Assembly (NCBI GenBank): GCA_037179385.1
Contig: CM074196.1
Location: 32,822,486 to 32,886,485 of the forward strand
Direction of reading: 5' to 3'
Origin: Holothuria scabra
Taxonomy: Eukaryota > Echinodermata > Holothuroidea > Aspidochirotida > Holothuriidae
Length of the DNA: 64,000 bases
Positions 23,628 through 34,881 of this stretch are shown here, in pieces. Below the pieces are notes generated by a model. The model did no database searches. It was not told the origin of the DNA and worked only from the letters and a program-made list of their open reading frames with translations. Position 1 is the first letter of the stretch. Every line of letters starts with the position of its first letter. The translations under genes and the position numbers were made by a program.

Positions 23628-24037
23628 GGATACACCACGGACTTCCTTTATATGGACAGAGCATGTAACGCGTACGTCCTATGCGTAGATTGCCTCCACC
23701 GCCTTTGGGGGGGGGGGGCGCACCAAGATGCCCCCGTGAAGCAATAATTTCCATGATTTGACGACGATTGTGTAATATTTAAAGCAAAAATCAAACTTGA
23801 ATAAGAAATAACATCATATTGCTGGTATAAATGTAGTTATTTTGACCTTACCTTGCATTATTAAATATTTCAAGTCTGTTGTAAGATCTGGTATTTTGAA
23901 CTACTTGAGCAAGTCAAAACTTTCACACACAAAACCATAGCAGACGACCACCTTTCAACGGCTTTACTCAAATGTACGGTAGCAGTGATCTACGGATAGT
24001 ATGCTCTGTCCATGTATACGAAGTACGTGTGATACAC
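23628..24037. mobile_element. MITE, CACGGACTTCC family, copy 3, with near-perfect 8-bp target duplication
   Basis: The element is 23636-24029 (394 bp). The flanks GGATACAC and TGATACAC agree at 7 of 8 bases. The internal part is homologous to copy 1 (381-771) but in reverse orientation (shared TTTGACGACGA, ATTTTGACCTTACCTTGC and CTTGAGCAAGT). A 12-base G run replaces part of the left arm at 23707-23718. Confidence 0.85.
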
Positions 24038-24248
24038 ATAAAGATTTGAGGCGGAGGATAAATGGCCCTAGTCTATAAGTCAAGTAACTGGGGGTCTTCA
24101 TATGCTTAACAAAAGGTTTGAGAGAGGTTTTTTACTTAATATGAATAAATTTTGGAAGGATAGGCCACATACTGCTATTCACGCACACTTACCGATCGCT
24201 AATTCTAACTCTTACCATAATTTCGAAAGGAAACAACTCATGAATCCA

Positions 24249-24386
24249 AGAAGTGGCGGAGCTACCATGTGGTTTGGGACCATCAAAAGTGCGAGCGCCC
24301 TTTATAGGTCTCTAAATCCCGTTTTAACACTCTTGCGGGCCATTCTCGCCCTAACTAAAATCCCTAGCCCCGTTTCTGGATCCAAC
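24249..24386. mobile_element. hAT-like MITE remnant
   Basis: The left side AGTGGCGGAGCTACC and the right side, read in complement, GGGGCTAGGGATTTTAGTTA match ends seen at 62530-62624 (CAGTGGCGGAGCTAGGGATT). The flanks AATCCAAG and GATCCAAC agree at 6 of 8 bases. The 112-codon frame at 24102-24440 runs through the element and is rejected. Confidence 0.5.
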
Positions 24387-24516
24387 AATAGAATCATATA
24401 TTACTTCAATGCTACAAGTAAAAGCAAATTTATAGTTTAGCATTTATTTTCTGATTGTGTTTTCATTAGTATCTATAGTGCTTGTCAAAAGAGGGACAAG
24501 AATGTCTCTCACAGTA

Positions 24517-24589
24517 GCCCCTGTGGCCTAATGGAGAAGGCATCGGTCTCCTAAACCGGGGATTGCGGGTTCGAGTCCCGCCAGGGGTC
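24517..24589 (+). tRNA. tRNA-Arg (anticodon CCT)
   Basis: A full 73-nt cloverleaf. The acceptor is GCCCCTG with CAGGGGT, where the first pair is a G-T wobble. The D arm is GCC/GGC around TAATGGAGAA. The anticodon stem is TCGGT/ACCGG, and loop CTCCTAA places CCT at 24550-24552. The T stem is GCGGG/CCCGC, and the B box GGTTCGAGTCC lies at 24568-24578. CCT reads AGG codons (Arg). There is no intron and CCA is not encoded, as in eukaryotes. A run of five T at 24594-24598 is a good Pol III terminator. It closely resembles the animal tRNA-Arg-CCT sequence I know. It is the one clearly functional-looking gene in the window. Confidence 0.96.
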
Positions 24590-24593
24590 TCTC

Positions 24594-24598
24594 TTTTT
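24594..24598 (+). terminator. Pol III T-run terminator of the tRNA-Arg gene
   Basis: Five T starting five bases after the discriminator base. Confidence 0.85.
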
Positions 24599-24639
24599 CT
24601 GTCTTCTTCTATTCTTGACATTTCTTTCTGAGTTTGAAA

Positions 24640-25920
24640 CCGATATTACATAATGAGTCATAGTATTAATGAAAGAGTGATGTAAGCTAATTATTCAACT
24701 GTAAATACTTGTATATATTATTATTATCGTCTAATTTGCTGTTTTGTATGTATATATGTTGAAAATGAAAAATAAAGTTCTCCCTACACAAATAAAAAAA
24801 AATAAATAAATAAAACGTAAAAAAAAATAATAAACCGGAAGATCCTTTGTTCTTTTAAGTGATGATCACTTGTTCTTTACCTTGTAATTCTTCTGTGTTG
24901 TCCTCATTGTTACTTGCATGTATTTACCATTTCCAACCAAAGTCTCCAAAATATCTTCTGCCATCATTGGAAAAAGCAAATAGGGTTGTACTGTAAGTCA
25001 AACTAATTATGTTCAATGTATAAGTGTGATAGTTAATTTAATTGAACTGTAAATATTTGTAAATAATATTTTAATTTCTGTATGTATATATGTTGAGGAT
25101 GAAATAAATATCTTCCTACTTTAAAAAAAATAAATAAATAACCGTGATTTGTCCCTTTAATTTTCTTTGTGCGTTTGACGAAGTGGTGAGTTATTAATAT
25201 TTTCTACCGTAATTACATAATGTGTCATGATATTAACAAAAGAATGATGTAACCTAAATTATTCAACTGTAAATACTTGTATATATTATTATTTTTATCC
25301 TCTAATTTGCTGTTTTGTATGTATTAATGTTGAAAATGGAAATAAAGTTCTTCCTACACAAAAAATATATTTATTCCAAGAATATCTTTAATCTTCCTTA
25401 ATTCTTTAATCCTTGAATTCTTTCATTTTCTTTGTACCATTACAAAGAACGTGAGTGATTAAAAAGTTCGAAAAGGTGTTCTTTATTTTTTATGTTTTAT
25501 TGATATTTATTGAATGCATCGCACAAACATTGTAAATATTTCACGCATTACCCCTTCTTCGTGCCACCACGAAGTGCGCCAGTGATCAATAAATTCAAAG
25601 GAATTCTCTACTTTTTTGAATTGTAAAAACATTTTTCATATTTCTCATTTTATACCTTCGTTTGTTTCACTCCGAACGTGGTTAATGATCAATAAATTAA
25701 ATGAAATTTTTTAATTTTTTTATTCAGTGAACATGAGTAAAACTTGCGTGGAAAAAATTATTTTGTAAGCTATGTTAAGATCGCTTCTTGTATTGTATTG
25801 TTGTGATGTACAGGTGGGAATTTCATACTGTAAGTGCTTAAAAATATAATTATTTTTTTTTTTTTGGTTTTGTATGTAAGGACATGGTGTAAATAAAGTT
25901 CTTCTTTCAAAGGAAAAAAA
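24640..25920 (+). repeat. Cluster of four retroelement-like 3' ends
   Basis: Four same-strand segments end alike, at about 24640-24795, 24985-25125, 25205-25365 and 25790-25915. They share TTCAACTGTAAATACTTGTA, TTTTGTATGTAT, a short gap, then AATAAAGTTCTTCCTAC or close variants, often followed by A-rich or AAATA-rich tails. Between them recur hairpin-like segments ending GTGAGTGNNAATAAATTC. They look like 5'-truncated non-LTR 3' ends that inserted next to each other. No coding part is present and the parent element is unidentified. Confidence 0.6.
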
Positions 25921-26151
25921 AGTGTCCTCTCATGTTTGTGTCATAACGCTCTTAGATCCCCCAAGAGAAATAGAGTGGTCTAACAGCACAATTAAAGTGA
26001 CCGAGATCGATTTTGGTTCCCATGATACAATTAAGTTAAACTGGTCCAGGAAAAATGTCAGACTAGCCATTAAAGTGTACCACAAGTCAAAAACTTTCAA
26101 AACTATATTTTTAAGTGCATGAAAATGAATTCTAACAGGCCAACTCCCATC

Positions 26152-26190
26152 TTTAAAGACACTGTATCGTGGCGCGAAATGGGGGCGGCA
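26152..26190 (+). repeat. 39-bp sequence repeated in inverted orientation at 43131-43169
   Basis: TTTAAAGACACTGTATCGTG and the following GCGCGAAATGGGGGCG are matched at 36 of 39 positions by the minus strand at 43131-43169. Both copies are CpG-rich and lie just outside the CpG-poor block. It may be a dispersed repeat end or a duplicated promoter-proximal element. Confidence 0.6.
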
Positions 26191-26399
26191 CCATGTTTTG
26201 AAAATTGTTCTTCTCTCCTTCGCGCATCAAAAACTGTTACAGCGCCATCACCCTCCTTGACCGTGAAAAATATTCATACAATCGAGTGAAGTTGAAGCAT
26301 GGAAGTACTACACGGTACTCATTCGTGCTGACGTACATTTCTGCAAGGCATTTGCAAATACCACATACAACGAACAATCGTCGGCAATAACAAGAAAAG

Positions 26400-26696
26400 T
26401 CAGACGGCGAGGTCAACTTTTCCAAACATGAACAAGACATTGACGGCCCGGCTTCCATGGAACACTTTATCAACGTTAATAAACGAGTAACTTGCGATGG
26501 TTAAAGCTGCGAGAAGGTAAAGAAAATAGATAAGAACAAATAAGATGGCTATTAGTAGACATTGACAGTAATTCTGCGAAAGATCCTTTGCATGGCGATG
26601 TGTAGTATTACGTACGTGCATATGCCATATTGAACAAGGGAGCAAATTTCCCAAGATTATGGGCACAAATTCCCAAGGTCCGATACAATACAGCAA
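26400..26696 (-). CDS. Open frame with a predicted membrane segment; doubtful
   Basis: A 98-codon frame on the minus strand in CpG-normal DNA at the left edge of the CpG-poor block. It contains a strongly hydrophobic stretch (roughly residues 45-68, including LLIAILFVLIYFLYLLAALT) that could be one membrane span, followed by SYSFINVDKVFHG. I recognise no family. Ambiguity remains because TTTTCTTTACCTTCTCGCAG inside it looks like a splice acceptor on this strand, while the opposite strand offers a donor GAGAAG-GTAAAG at 26516. It could be a first or last exon, or chance. Confidence 0.2.
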   Translation of the reverse strand: MLYCIGPWEFVPIILGNLLPCSIWHMHVRNTTHRHAKDLSQNYCQCLLIAILFVLIYFLYLLAALTIASYSFINVDKVFHGSRAVNVLFMFGKVDLAV

Positions 26697-28213
26697 GAAA
26701 CAAATTCAACTGCCATCGCGTTGTATGTGGATCCTTCTTATTTTATTGAGTGTATAATTGATGCTACTGTAGTTTCTACCTGGATACACCTTCAAATTAA
26801 GGCTGATACATCTCATACTGCTTGAAAAGGGACAAAACGTTAGTCATTGCCAGTATGAAATTACTTCAAGCACAACACTCTTTGTCCTACAATTGAGTTA
26901 CATAGTGTTTTAGTAAAATATATCCCACAATTAGAAAGACTATAGTGAGTTGACAGATTTCAGACTACACTCTGGTCACATATGCTGGCCTAGCTAGCTC
27001 AACAATTGGCTTTTCACCCCTTAATTAGGGCAAAATCAAAAAAGAATAGTTGTGTGATGCACAAAAGTTTAGGAAGGGTTTGCTAGATGAAAGCATTATA
27101 TACCCTGACCATGCACGGGCGTTCAAAGGATAAGAATGCTATCCAACCAGCTCAGTACTGTTGTAATAATGCCAACAATTTCCACTGAATACTTAATTGA
27201 TATGTGACAGCAAATTGCATCTAGGGATAGTCTGGCCAGGATGGTTGTCTGAAACAATTCTTCCACACCCAACTACCCCAGGAGAACCTAGTTTACTAGA
27301 CCAAAGATTTTAAGACTTTTCATGGTGCTTGCTACAATCCATTACGTAACCTCATTTTAAAATATCACAGGGTAATAACTATCCCTCAAACAGGACTATG
27401 TTGTCAGTTAAACGGCCTAATGAAATGCTGTACATGTAACAGAATACACATGCAGCCCTGTTAGCTAGGTAATTGCATTGGCTACAGAGTTGGGATAAGG
27501 ACTGGAGGACGAGGGGGGGGGGGGGGGGGAGGTGGCAATAAGAACTTTGCTCCACTGATACCCGAAGTGTAACTGAATATAAGTCTATCAATCATTTAAA
27601 CCCCCCCCCCCTTACCCTCCCAATTAGGAAAAAAAAGGGTTCTAGCTACCCCACATGACAAAGTCAAGCTATGTTTGCCACTGCTAGGCTTCTTGAAGGG
27701 CGAATCTCTTCATTCCAGATGGTTCCCGCCAGTTCTGGTAACTAAGATCTAGCTCCTCAAATAGCAGACAAAGTTTTGTTGCTAAGAGACTAACCCTGTC
27801 AAGTAGCTGTCATGTTTAATAGATCAGAACAATTGCAGTGCATGCAACTGCATGTTGTAATGAAAGCATTAGCTGCCTACTGCATCTTCTGAATTTGTCA
27901 ATGGAAGAGCAGTCACTTATTGCAAAGGTTACTCTTTCATAACTAATCGACTTGGGGATGAGTGTCCATATTTTTAAAAACTGATTCCCTTCACAAGCTA
28001 GCTACATCTATCTTGTTTCATATGCTAACTATTTTGCATTTTAATTAACATCATATGAAATTAACATCACATGAATCGGGGCCTATGTGTCATTCATGTA
28101 ACAGCTCAGTAGCCTCTGCATGTCCCAATTAGAATCTTCAACATGTACAGAGCATGAAGTAAATTAAAATACCATACCAGAGTAAACTAACCTTCAAGTG
28201 TACAACATTTTCC

Positions 28214-28518
28214 TTAAAGGGCCAAACCTCTCACCCCAAACTACAATTTTGGTACCCGGGTACTGAAATTCTCAATTGGCTCAGCTCTTTGATTGACAGC
28301 TAATTCAAACAATGCAGAGTGCCAAAGCTTATATTACACAACACGAACGGTACTGAGAGTGTTTTGATTATATAAACTGAGTTTTTCTATAGTCACCCTG
28401 AAGCAATAAACTGAGATTGTGTCTGGATGAGGATAAATTTCAGACAATTGTGGGAGGGGCTTCAGTAAGAAGGTTAGGAGAATTGATACTGTTTGGGGTG
28501 AGAGAACAGGGCCTTTAA
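28214..28518 (-). mobile_element. TTAA-flanked MITE, TCTCACCCCAAAC family, copy 2
   Basis: The element 28218-28514 is flanked by exact TTAA at 28214-28217 and 28515-28518. The ends are AGGGCCAAACC on the left and the complement of AGGCCCTGTTC on the right, with CTCTCACCCCAAAC and its inverse GTTTGGGGTGAGAG close inside. It matches copy 1 (9991) in reverse. Confidence 0.8.
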
Positions 28519-28844
28519 ACAGTCTACTGAAACTAAAAGGTTGTTACTACATGTCACATAACTTATTTATATTATGCTCTTCTTTGTATCCTTGAAGGCA
28601 CTACACTACAGGAACTGCATCAACTTTTCTGGAAAAAGAATCACCTACAATACCTACTACATGGCAGAACTCATGCATGGGAACCTACCATTATCTTCTT
28701 GTTAGGCTGGAAGGAAAATGTCTTCTCTTTAAAGAAGAAAGTGCAGGCCAGGTCTGTATGGTGGCTTTGAGAACTACATCTCCACTGCAAGCTGATTGCC
28801 TAGAGAATTCAACTATTGAAACTTGCTTCGTATGACATACTTAC

Positions 28845-29010
28845 TTAATGAAATATTCCGAGACTGGGGAGGACGGCCGGTGTCATCATGTTAGGATACA
28901 GTGACAGGAGTGCAAGTAGAGGGGTGGAAAGGCCACCCAGAAGTACATTGAGATGGGAATTGCATATCATGATATCAGTGACAAAAAATGTACTTGTGAC
29001 CCAAACTATC
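28845..29010 (-). other. Candidate spliced exon (166 bp)
   Basis: The acceptor ATATATCTTGCAG precedes 29010 on the minus strand and a strong donor GTAAGTATG follows 28845. One frame is open almost throughout (including LLGGLSTPLLALLSLYPN) but ends with TAA exactly at the donor, so coding is uncertain and it may be untranslated. Its neighbour upstream is the candidate exon 29871-29943. No family is recognised. Confidence 0.35.
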
Positions 29011-29870
29011 CTGCAAGATATATTATGAAAGTTGCATGTAAGCCTCGAATTCCTACATTTTAAAAACTTCATTTACAAAGATGGTAGTAGTTTTCGTATC
29101 ACTTGAAATATAACCTTTTTTTTTAGTAAAACACAAGTTTTTGTACCATTTTTGAAGTGAATTTATAACTGCATGCAAAATAGAAGAGTTATGTTTTGTT
29201 TGGGAATTAATTATAGTGTCTATTATTATAAAAAAAAAATAAGAGCTTAATTTCCACTGTCATGCTGTTGATCAAGAAATGTATTATGGCATGCTGATGG
29301 GAAATTTTAAGTGTAAAACAATAAAGTGAAACAGCTGGTACAAGATTCCAGTAAGAATATGGTACTCTACCTGATTTTCATCTTTTCTTTTATGTAATAT
29401 TTCTGTCAATTGACTTTTTAGGAATTCCAGTAATTATCATAATTTTGTCAAAAATCATTTGATATTACTATGAGTATGAGTAAATTACATGTTTCCTACA
29501 CCTTTATGTATGCCTTGAAGACTAGTTGGGTCAGGCTATTCACTTGCAGAGGTAGATCAGAAAAACGATGGGGTATTACAGGATGTAGAAGAATCTATTT
29601 CCAGTGGTTTACAGCAGTTATGGTAGTGCTATAAATTGCATTCACTGGAGCAAGGACCTTGTAGCACAGATGTATATATAGCCTACCTCCCATTTCTTTT
29701 GACTGAAAATAATGTCTGTTAATGACAATGGCAGTTTTGATAATTTTGAGTTTGCAATTAATGAGCCGTTCATTCTCATATAGAACCAAGCATGCACCTA
29801 GCGTATTTTATCAACATTCTGGACCAAAATGAGGGAGGGGGGGGGAGAGAAAGGAGGGGGTGATACTTAC

Positions 29871-29943
29871 CATGCACACTGTCCTGCAGGTTGAAAGGCT
29901 GACAAGAACTAGTCCACCTCCTTTTTGTAGTTTACAATCATCC
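29871..29943 (-). other. Candidate spliced exon (73 bp)
   Basis: The acceptor ACAATACATTTTCTAG lies before 29943 and the consensus donor G-GTAAGTATC follows 29871. One frame is open throughout (residues DDCKLQKGGGLVLVSL onward). It ends in phase 0. Joined to 28845-29010 it meets a stop after 11 codons. It could belong to a second minus-strand transcript. Confidence 0.35.
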
Positions 29944-30122
29944 CTAGAAAATGTATTGTCAAACTTTCAATAGATCACATTCTGCTTTTTTCTGAAGGGC
30001 AGCAAGTTTTTACATAGTTGTCAGACTTCAAAAAGGATCACAATGAAGCCCTATTTTAAAAGCTGTGTTCTACACACTCTAGTACATTCTCCAGTTTAAA
30101 CCAGAAAGCCAAAAGGCTTAGT

Positions 30123-32075
30123 GATTCCTTGCCGCTGAAATGTAAGGCCTTTTTTCACATTGACATTGCTTGGCAATGTTTTTCAATTAACAGGGCTCCA
30201 TAATGTGCCCACAAAGTACCCATGCAAGGCATCCAATCTTCCTACATTGAGATCCCCCTTGCCCATTGTGAACCCAAATGACATTTGACCTCCACCAAAA
30301 ACTTCTGGGACCATGTATTCACTATGTGCCATCTACAGGACAAGTTACAGGACCCTACAAGTGACATTTCTTGAAAGACTGTGCAGGAAAGCTTATCAGG
30401 CTTTGAACATGCTGACTCCAAATGAACTTTGACCTTTCAGAAAATCAATAGGGATCATCTACTCAATATGACCAATCCACACACTCAATATGAGCACAGT
30501 CACATGTACCGTTCTTGAGATATCGTGTTTACGAAGTTTTGACCTCTCATGACCCCAAATGACCTTTGACCTCCACCAAAAACAATAGGGATCATCTACT
30601 CAATATGGCCAACACACTCGCCAAATATGAGTATAGTCACATGTACCGTTCTCGAGATATCGTGTTTACAATATTTTGACCTTTTGACCTCTCGTGACCC
30701 CAAATGACCTTTGATCTCCACCAAAAACAGTAGGGATCATCTACTCAATATGGCCAAGGCACACACCGAATATGAGATTAGTCACACTTACTCTTCTTGA
30801 GATACCGTGTTTAAAAGCAATTTTTAAGGAATTTACCTATTGACCTCTCGTGACCCCAAATGACCTTTGATCTAAACCAAAAACAATAGGGATCAACTAC
30901 TCAATATGGCCAACCCACACACCAAATATGAGTATAGTCACATGTACCGTTCTCGAGATATCTTGTTTACGAAGTTTTGACCTTTTGACCGCTCGTGACC
31001 CCAAATGACCTTTGACCTCCACGAAAATCAATAGGGATTATCTACTCAATATGACCAACCCACACACCAAATATGAGCATAGTCACATGTACCGTTCTCG
31101 AGATATCGTGTTTCCAAAGTTTTGACCTTTTGACCTCTCGTGACCCCAAATGACCTTTGACCTCCACCAAAAACAATAGGGATCATCTACTCAATATGAC
31201 CAATCCACACACCAAATATGAGTATCGTCACATGTACCGTTCTCGAGATATCGTGTTTACAAAGTTTTGACCGTTTGACCTCTCATGACCCCAAATGACC
31301 TTTGACCTCCACGAAAATCGACAGGGATCATCTACTCAATATGACCAACCCACACACCAAATATGACCACAGTCACATGTACCATTCTCGAGATATCTTG
31401 TTTACGAAGTTTTGACCTTTTGACCTCTCGTGACCCCAAATGACCTTTGACCTCCACCAAAAACAGAAGGGATCATCTACTCAATATGACCAACCCACAC
31501 ACCAAATATGAGCATAGCCACATGTACCGTTCTCGAGATATCGTGTTAACGAAGTTTTGACCTTTCGACCTCTCGTTACCCCAAATGACCTTTGATCTCC
31601 ACCAAAAACAATAGGGATCATCTACTCAATATGGCCAATGCACACACCAAATTTGAGATTAGTCACACTTACCCTTCTTGAGATACCGTGTTTACAAGCA
31701 ATTTCTAAGGAATTTACCTATTGACCTCTCGTGACCCCAAATGACCTTTGACCTCCAAGAAAATCGATAGGGATCATCTACTCAATATGACCAACCCACA
31801 CACCAAATATGAGCATAGTCACATGTACCGTTCTCGAGATATCGTGTTTACAAGATTTTGACCTCTCGTGACCCCAAGTGACCTTTGACGTTCACCAAAA
31901 ACAATAGGGATCATCTACTCAATATGGGCAATCCACATGCCAAGTATGAGATCCCTCGGACTTACCCTTCTTGAGATATCGCGTTTACAAGCCAAAGCGT
32001 CACATACGCACACACACACACATACACACGACATCACCATCGCATAGATTCCTTGCCTGCCTACGGCAAGGAATC
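30123..32075. repeat. Minisatellite element with 12-bp terminal inverted repeats
   Basis: The interior (about 30400-31990) is about ten to eleven tandem units of roughly 145-156 bp. Each contains CCCCAAATGACCTTTGACCT, CAATAGGGATCATCTACTCA, CACATGTACCGTTCTCGAGA and TATCGTGTTTAC. The array ends with a (CA)n-rich stretch and a hairpin (GATTCCTTGCC with GGCAAGGAATC, 32047-32075). GATTCCTTGCCG at 30123-30134 is the exact inverse of 32064-32075, so the whole 1953 bp is bounded by an inverted repeat. Similar TGACCTTTGACCT arrays are familiar from marine invertebrate genomes, but I cannot name the class. Confidence 0.75.
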
Positions 32076-34055
32076 AACAAGAACACCAGCCTAGTGCACC
32101 TCTGCAGTAGAACTTCAGCAAAGCTGAATTGAGTTTCAAAAGTCTACAATTACATACAACTTCATTCTTATTGGGGACTTCTGGATAGCAGTAGGGTGGA
32201 CCTGGGTGGACAATGCACAGGGGTCCATGGAGAATTCAAACACCTCAGAGCTTGTGTGTGCAAGGTTTCATTCCTATCCCATAACCCCCACCCCCCACCC
32301 CCAGCCATGAATATTGGAGCTAGAGGCTTTTAGAAAAATGAATTTGGGCACCCCCTTGCAGTCTACTTTCCCCAAGCATCTAGAAGGCCTTGTTATATGC
32401 CACTGATTGAGTACACAACTACCAGTACCCAAAAAACACTGATCAACAAGAGTGGAGTTATTATTTCAATTCATATCAAAATTTAACCATCATGATCTTC
32501 ATAAAGTGCTATATATTCCTAACTATCTTTGTAGATATGCTACATTCCCTTCAAGTATAGCGGTGCTGTTTGTAAGCAAGTGCACATACTGTATGCATGC
32601 AATTTTCACAAATATATTCTCCTTCTTATAGCAACAACTTAATTCTGCATCATAGCAAAATCGTTCTATGTCTAAATGTACAAGTCCCTCCATAACTAAC
32701 AGCAAAAAATGATGGATACTAGGACATATACCCATCAAAGCAGTACCACAGTCTCCAATTAGAGGCACCATGCACCAGCATGCACCTTTACCAGGCTAGT
32801 TTCTAAATGGGGAAACAAAAAGTACTGCACAATATCACAAATAAACAACTTGTGGAGGGTGTAGGATTAAACCAAATTAGTGGAAGAGAGCTGATAAAAG
32901 AGTTCTCATGGAATGCTCAATGCTAGAATTAAATGTAATCAAAATTTTTATTCAAGTCATATTGGGTCCTTGGGATGTTGGCATGACGTACATGAATGTG
33001 GCAACACAAACCAAAGCATGTCATGACTGAAACTGAAGGAAGTACTGATCAAGGAGTGATGTCAATGTTTCAGCACAGATGGGCAATGCTTACAGTAGCA
33101 AGTCCTGATTTTACAATTGCTCTTATTCAAAATGAAACACAGGGATTTGGTTTAACCCATTAATAGAAAATGTCAAGATTGAAAAATTTCTGTGTCCCAC
33201 TAACCATGGCGAGGGCTCCAAACATGACAATAGCTAGGAAATGTGTATCTTCAGCACAAATAAAATTTACACTGAAAATTAAATGTTCGTCTATGAAAAA
33301 AAAAAAAATTCTTACAAATTTTCAACAATTCTTGGCAAGGAGCTTCCCATTTTGCTGGTCTTTCCACCCTTGCTCATTGCATATTCAAATCTAAGAGAAG
33401 AAATATTTCGATCATTTGTAAAAGAAGTTTTAGAAAACACATTTGATCAGTGCAAGTGTAGGATATGTAACACAAGCTTGCTCCAAGTTTACAAAAATTG
33501 AATTAAAAATCTGATAACTTTACTTGCATATATTTTGAGCATCCGAAGAATTGAGTTAAGAATTTTATGCGCAACATTCTACTTTACCGTATTATTAAAT
33601 ATAAATTTATTTGAAACATTCTTTTACAGGATATCTTTTAAATGAGAAATAGGGTCTACTTCTGGGGGTAGAATATTCAAGCTAGGCTCAGTCCTCTCAC
33701 TACTTCATACATTCTCCGAACCTGTTTAATTCTAGCCACCCACAGCTGTTTAAAACTTTTCACTGTGCAGACACAATCCTGGTCTACTGTATAAAGGGTA
33801 TATATCATCATAGTGAACATACAAAACCCTGTTGAATCAGACTGCGCTCTCTGTCGGAATATGGGCCACTCTGCATTCTTGAATTTGATATCACAGATCA
33901 GGATGATGCATGGGTATTTCTTACACAGTACAGTTACTACAAAATAAACTATAATTATCAATCTGAATATCCTGAACATGCAGTTTCAAACTTCCACTTC
34001 CTTTGGCATACCAATGTCTCTATTAAACAAATGACTTAAACCCCCTTAAAAGGGT
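32076..34055. other. Probable intronic DNA, no supported exon
   Basis: CpG-poor DNA. A minus-strand frame of 100 codons at 33677-33979 has an acceptor-like TTTATTTTGTAG at its start but no donor and no known motif. Others are shorter. Confidence 0.4.
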
Positions 34056-34069
34056 TCCTGCCATCATTG

Positions 34070-34315
34070 AAAACCTGAAAAGTCATGAAATTTGAAAAAA
34101 TATTTTCCAGGGCCTGGTAAAGTTTTCCAATTCGAAAAATTGTGTTAACTAAAGTCATGAAAAATTCATGGAAATTTTACAAATTTTCATACAATTTTCA
34201 TAATTTGATGTAACAGCCCCCCCCCCCCCCCCCAAAAAAAAAAAAGTCATGCAAATTCTTTGAATATTTGGTCCTGGAAAAGTGAAAATTTATTTTCCAG
34301 AAATGTGGGAATGCC
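34070..34315. repeat. Dispersed repeat with AAAAGTCATG and TTTTCCAG motifs
   Basis: Repeated AAAGTCATGAAA, TTTTCCAGGGCCTGG and CCTGGAAAAGTGAAAATTT motifs, in part inverted, surround a 17-base C run followed by 12 A (34217-34245). Such GAAAAGTCATG repeats are widespread in animal genomes. The class is unknown. Confidence 0.5.
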
Positions 34316-34407
34316 ACTTCAACTAACAAATTCATTTGAAGCTTAATTACAAAAGACACATGCTCCACTGAGTGCACCCAAAATTGTTCCTATATATTCT
34401 TGTTGTC

Positions 34408-34413
34408 TTTATT
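34408..34413 (-). promoter_or_regulatory. AATAAA polyadenylation signal candidate
   Basis: AATAAA on the minus strand about 380 bases after the stop codon of the two-exon small-protein model, the right order and distance for a 3' UTR. Confidence 0.35.
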
Positions 34414-34789
34414 GTGTGTGATATGATAGTCCCATTAGTTCTTTCATGCTGTTTAGTAACTGGAATAAAATTCAGACCTAAATTTTCAGGTATAGCTGAT
34501 GTTATAACATATAAATGAAAGGCTTCAATACAGTTACAAGCTGGTTGGCAATACTGTTCAGGTATCACACCATCTTCCTATTCACAAAACTTCATACACA
34601 AAACACATTTGGCCTATAAAAATTGCTTTTGTGATGCAAACCATAAAAATGGCAAGCAATCTTTCCAGTATTGATGTATGTTTTCTGGGTTCTGCCAGGA
34701 TACTCAAAATCATGCATAAATCCATCCTGGTTGGGAAGCATCAACCAGGTGCCTGTTAAACCCCAATTGTAGCTGCAGATTTTGAATCT

Positions 34790-34881
34790 TCAGTCCAGTT
34801 GACCCTGACACTGTACATGACTGGCATATGCAATGGTGAACTTGACAACTTTGGGTGGATCCTTGGGCTGGTCCTCCTGTG
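34790..34881 (-). CDS. Candidate terminal coding exon of a 51-codon protein
   Basis: A textbook acceptor, TATTCTG followed by a 13-base T run and AG, precedes 34881. The first two bases complete the split codon from the exon ending at 42219 (G plus CA, Ala). The frame then reads AQEDQPKDPPKVVKFTIAYA and continues to a TGA at 34790-34792. The N-terminal part of this exon is polar and Pro/Lys-rich, then a beta-like KVVKFTIAYA. No family is recognised. An AATAAA lies downstream at 34408-34413. The phase match and site quality support it, but the short length and lack of homology keep confidence low. Confidence 0.35.

Noticed and set aside
24102..24440. 112-codon plus-strand frame next to the tRNA gene
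   Set aside because: It runs through a hAT-like MITE remnant and shows no protein motif.
32047..32075. Hairpin as a Helitron 3' end
   Set aside because: The hairpin is not followed by CTRR and no TC start was found at the other side.
33677..33979. 100-codon minus-strand frame with an acceptor-like start
   Set aside because: No donor, no homology, and codon content looks random. Kept only as a remark in the intronic stretch.
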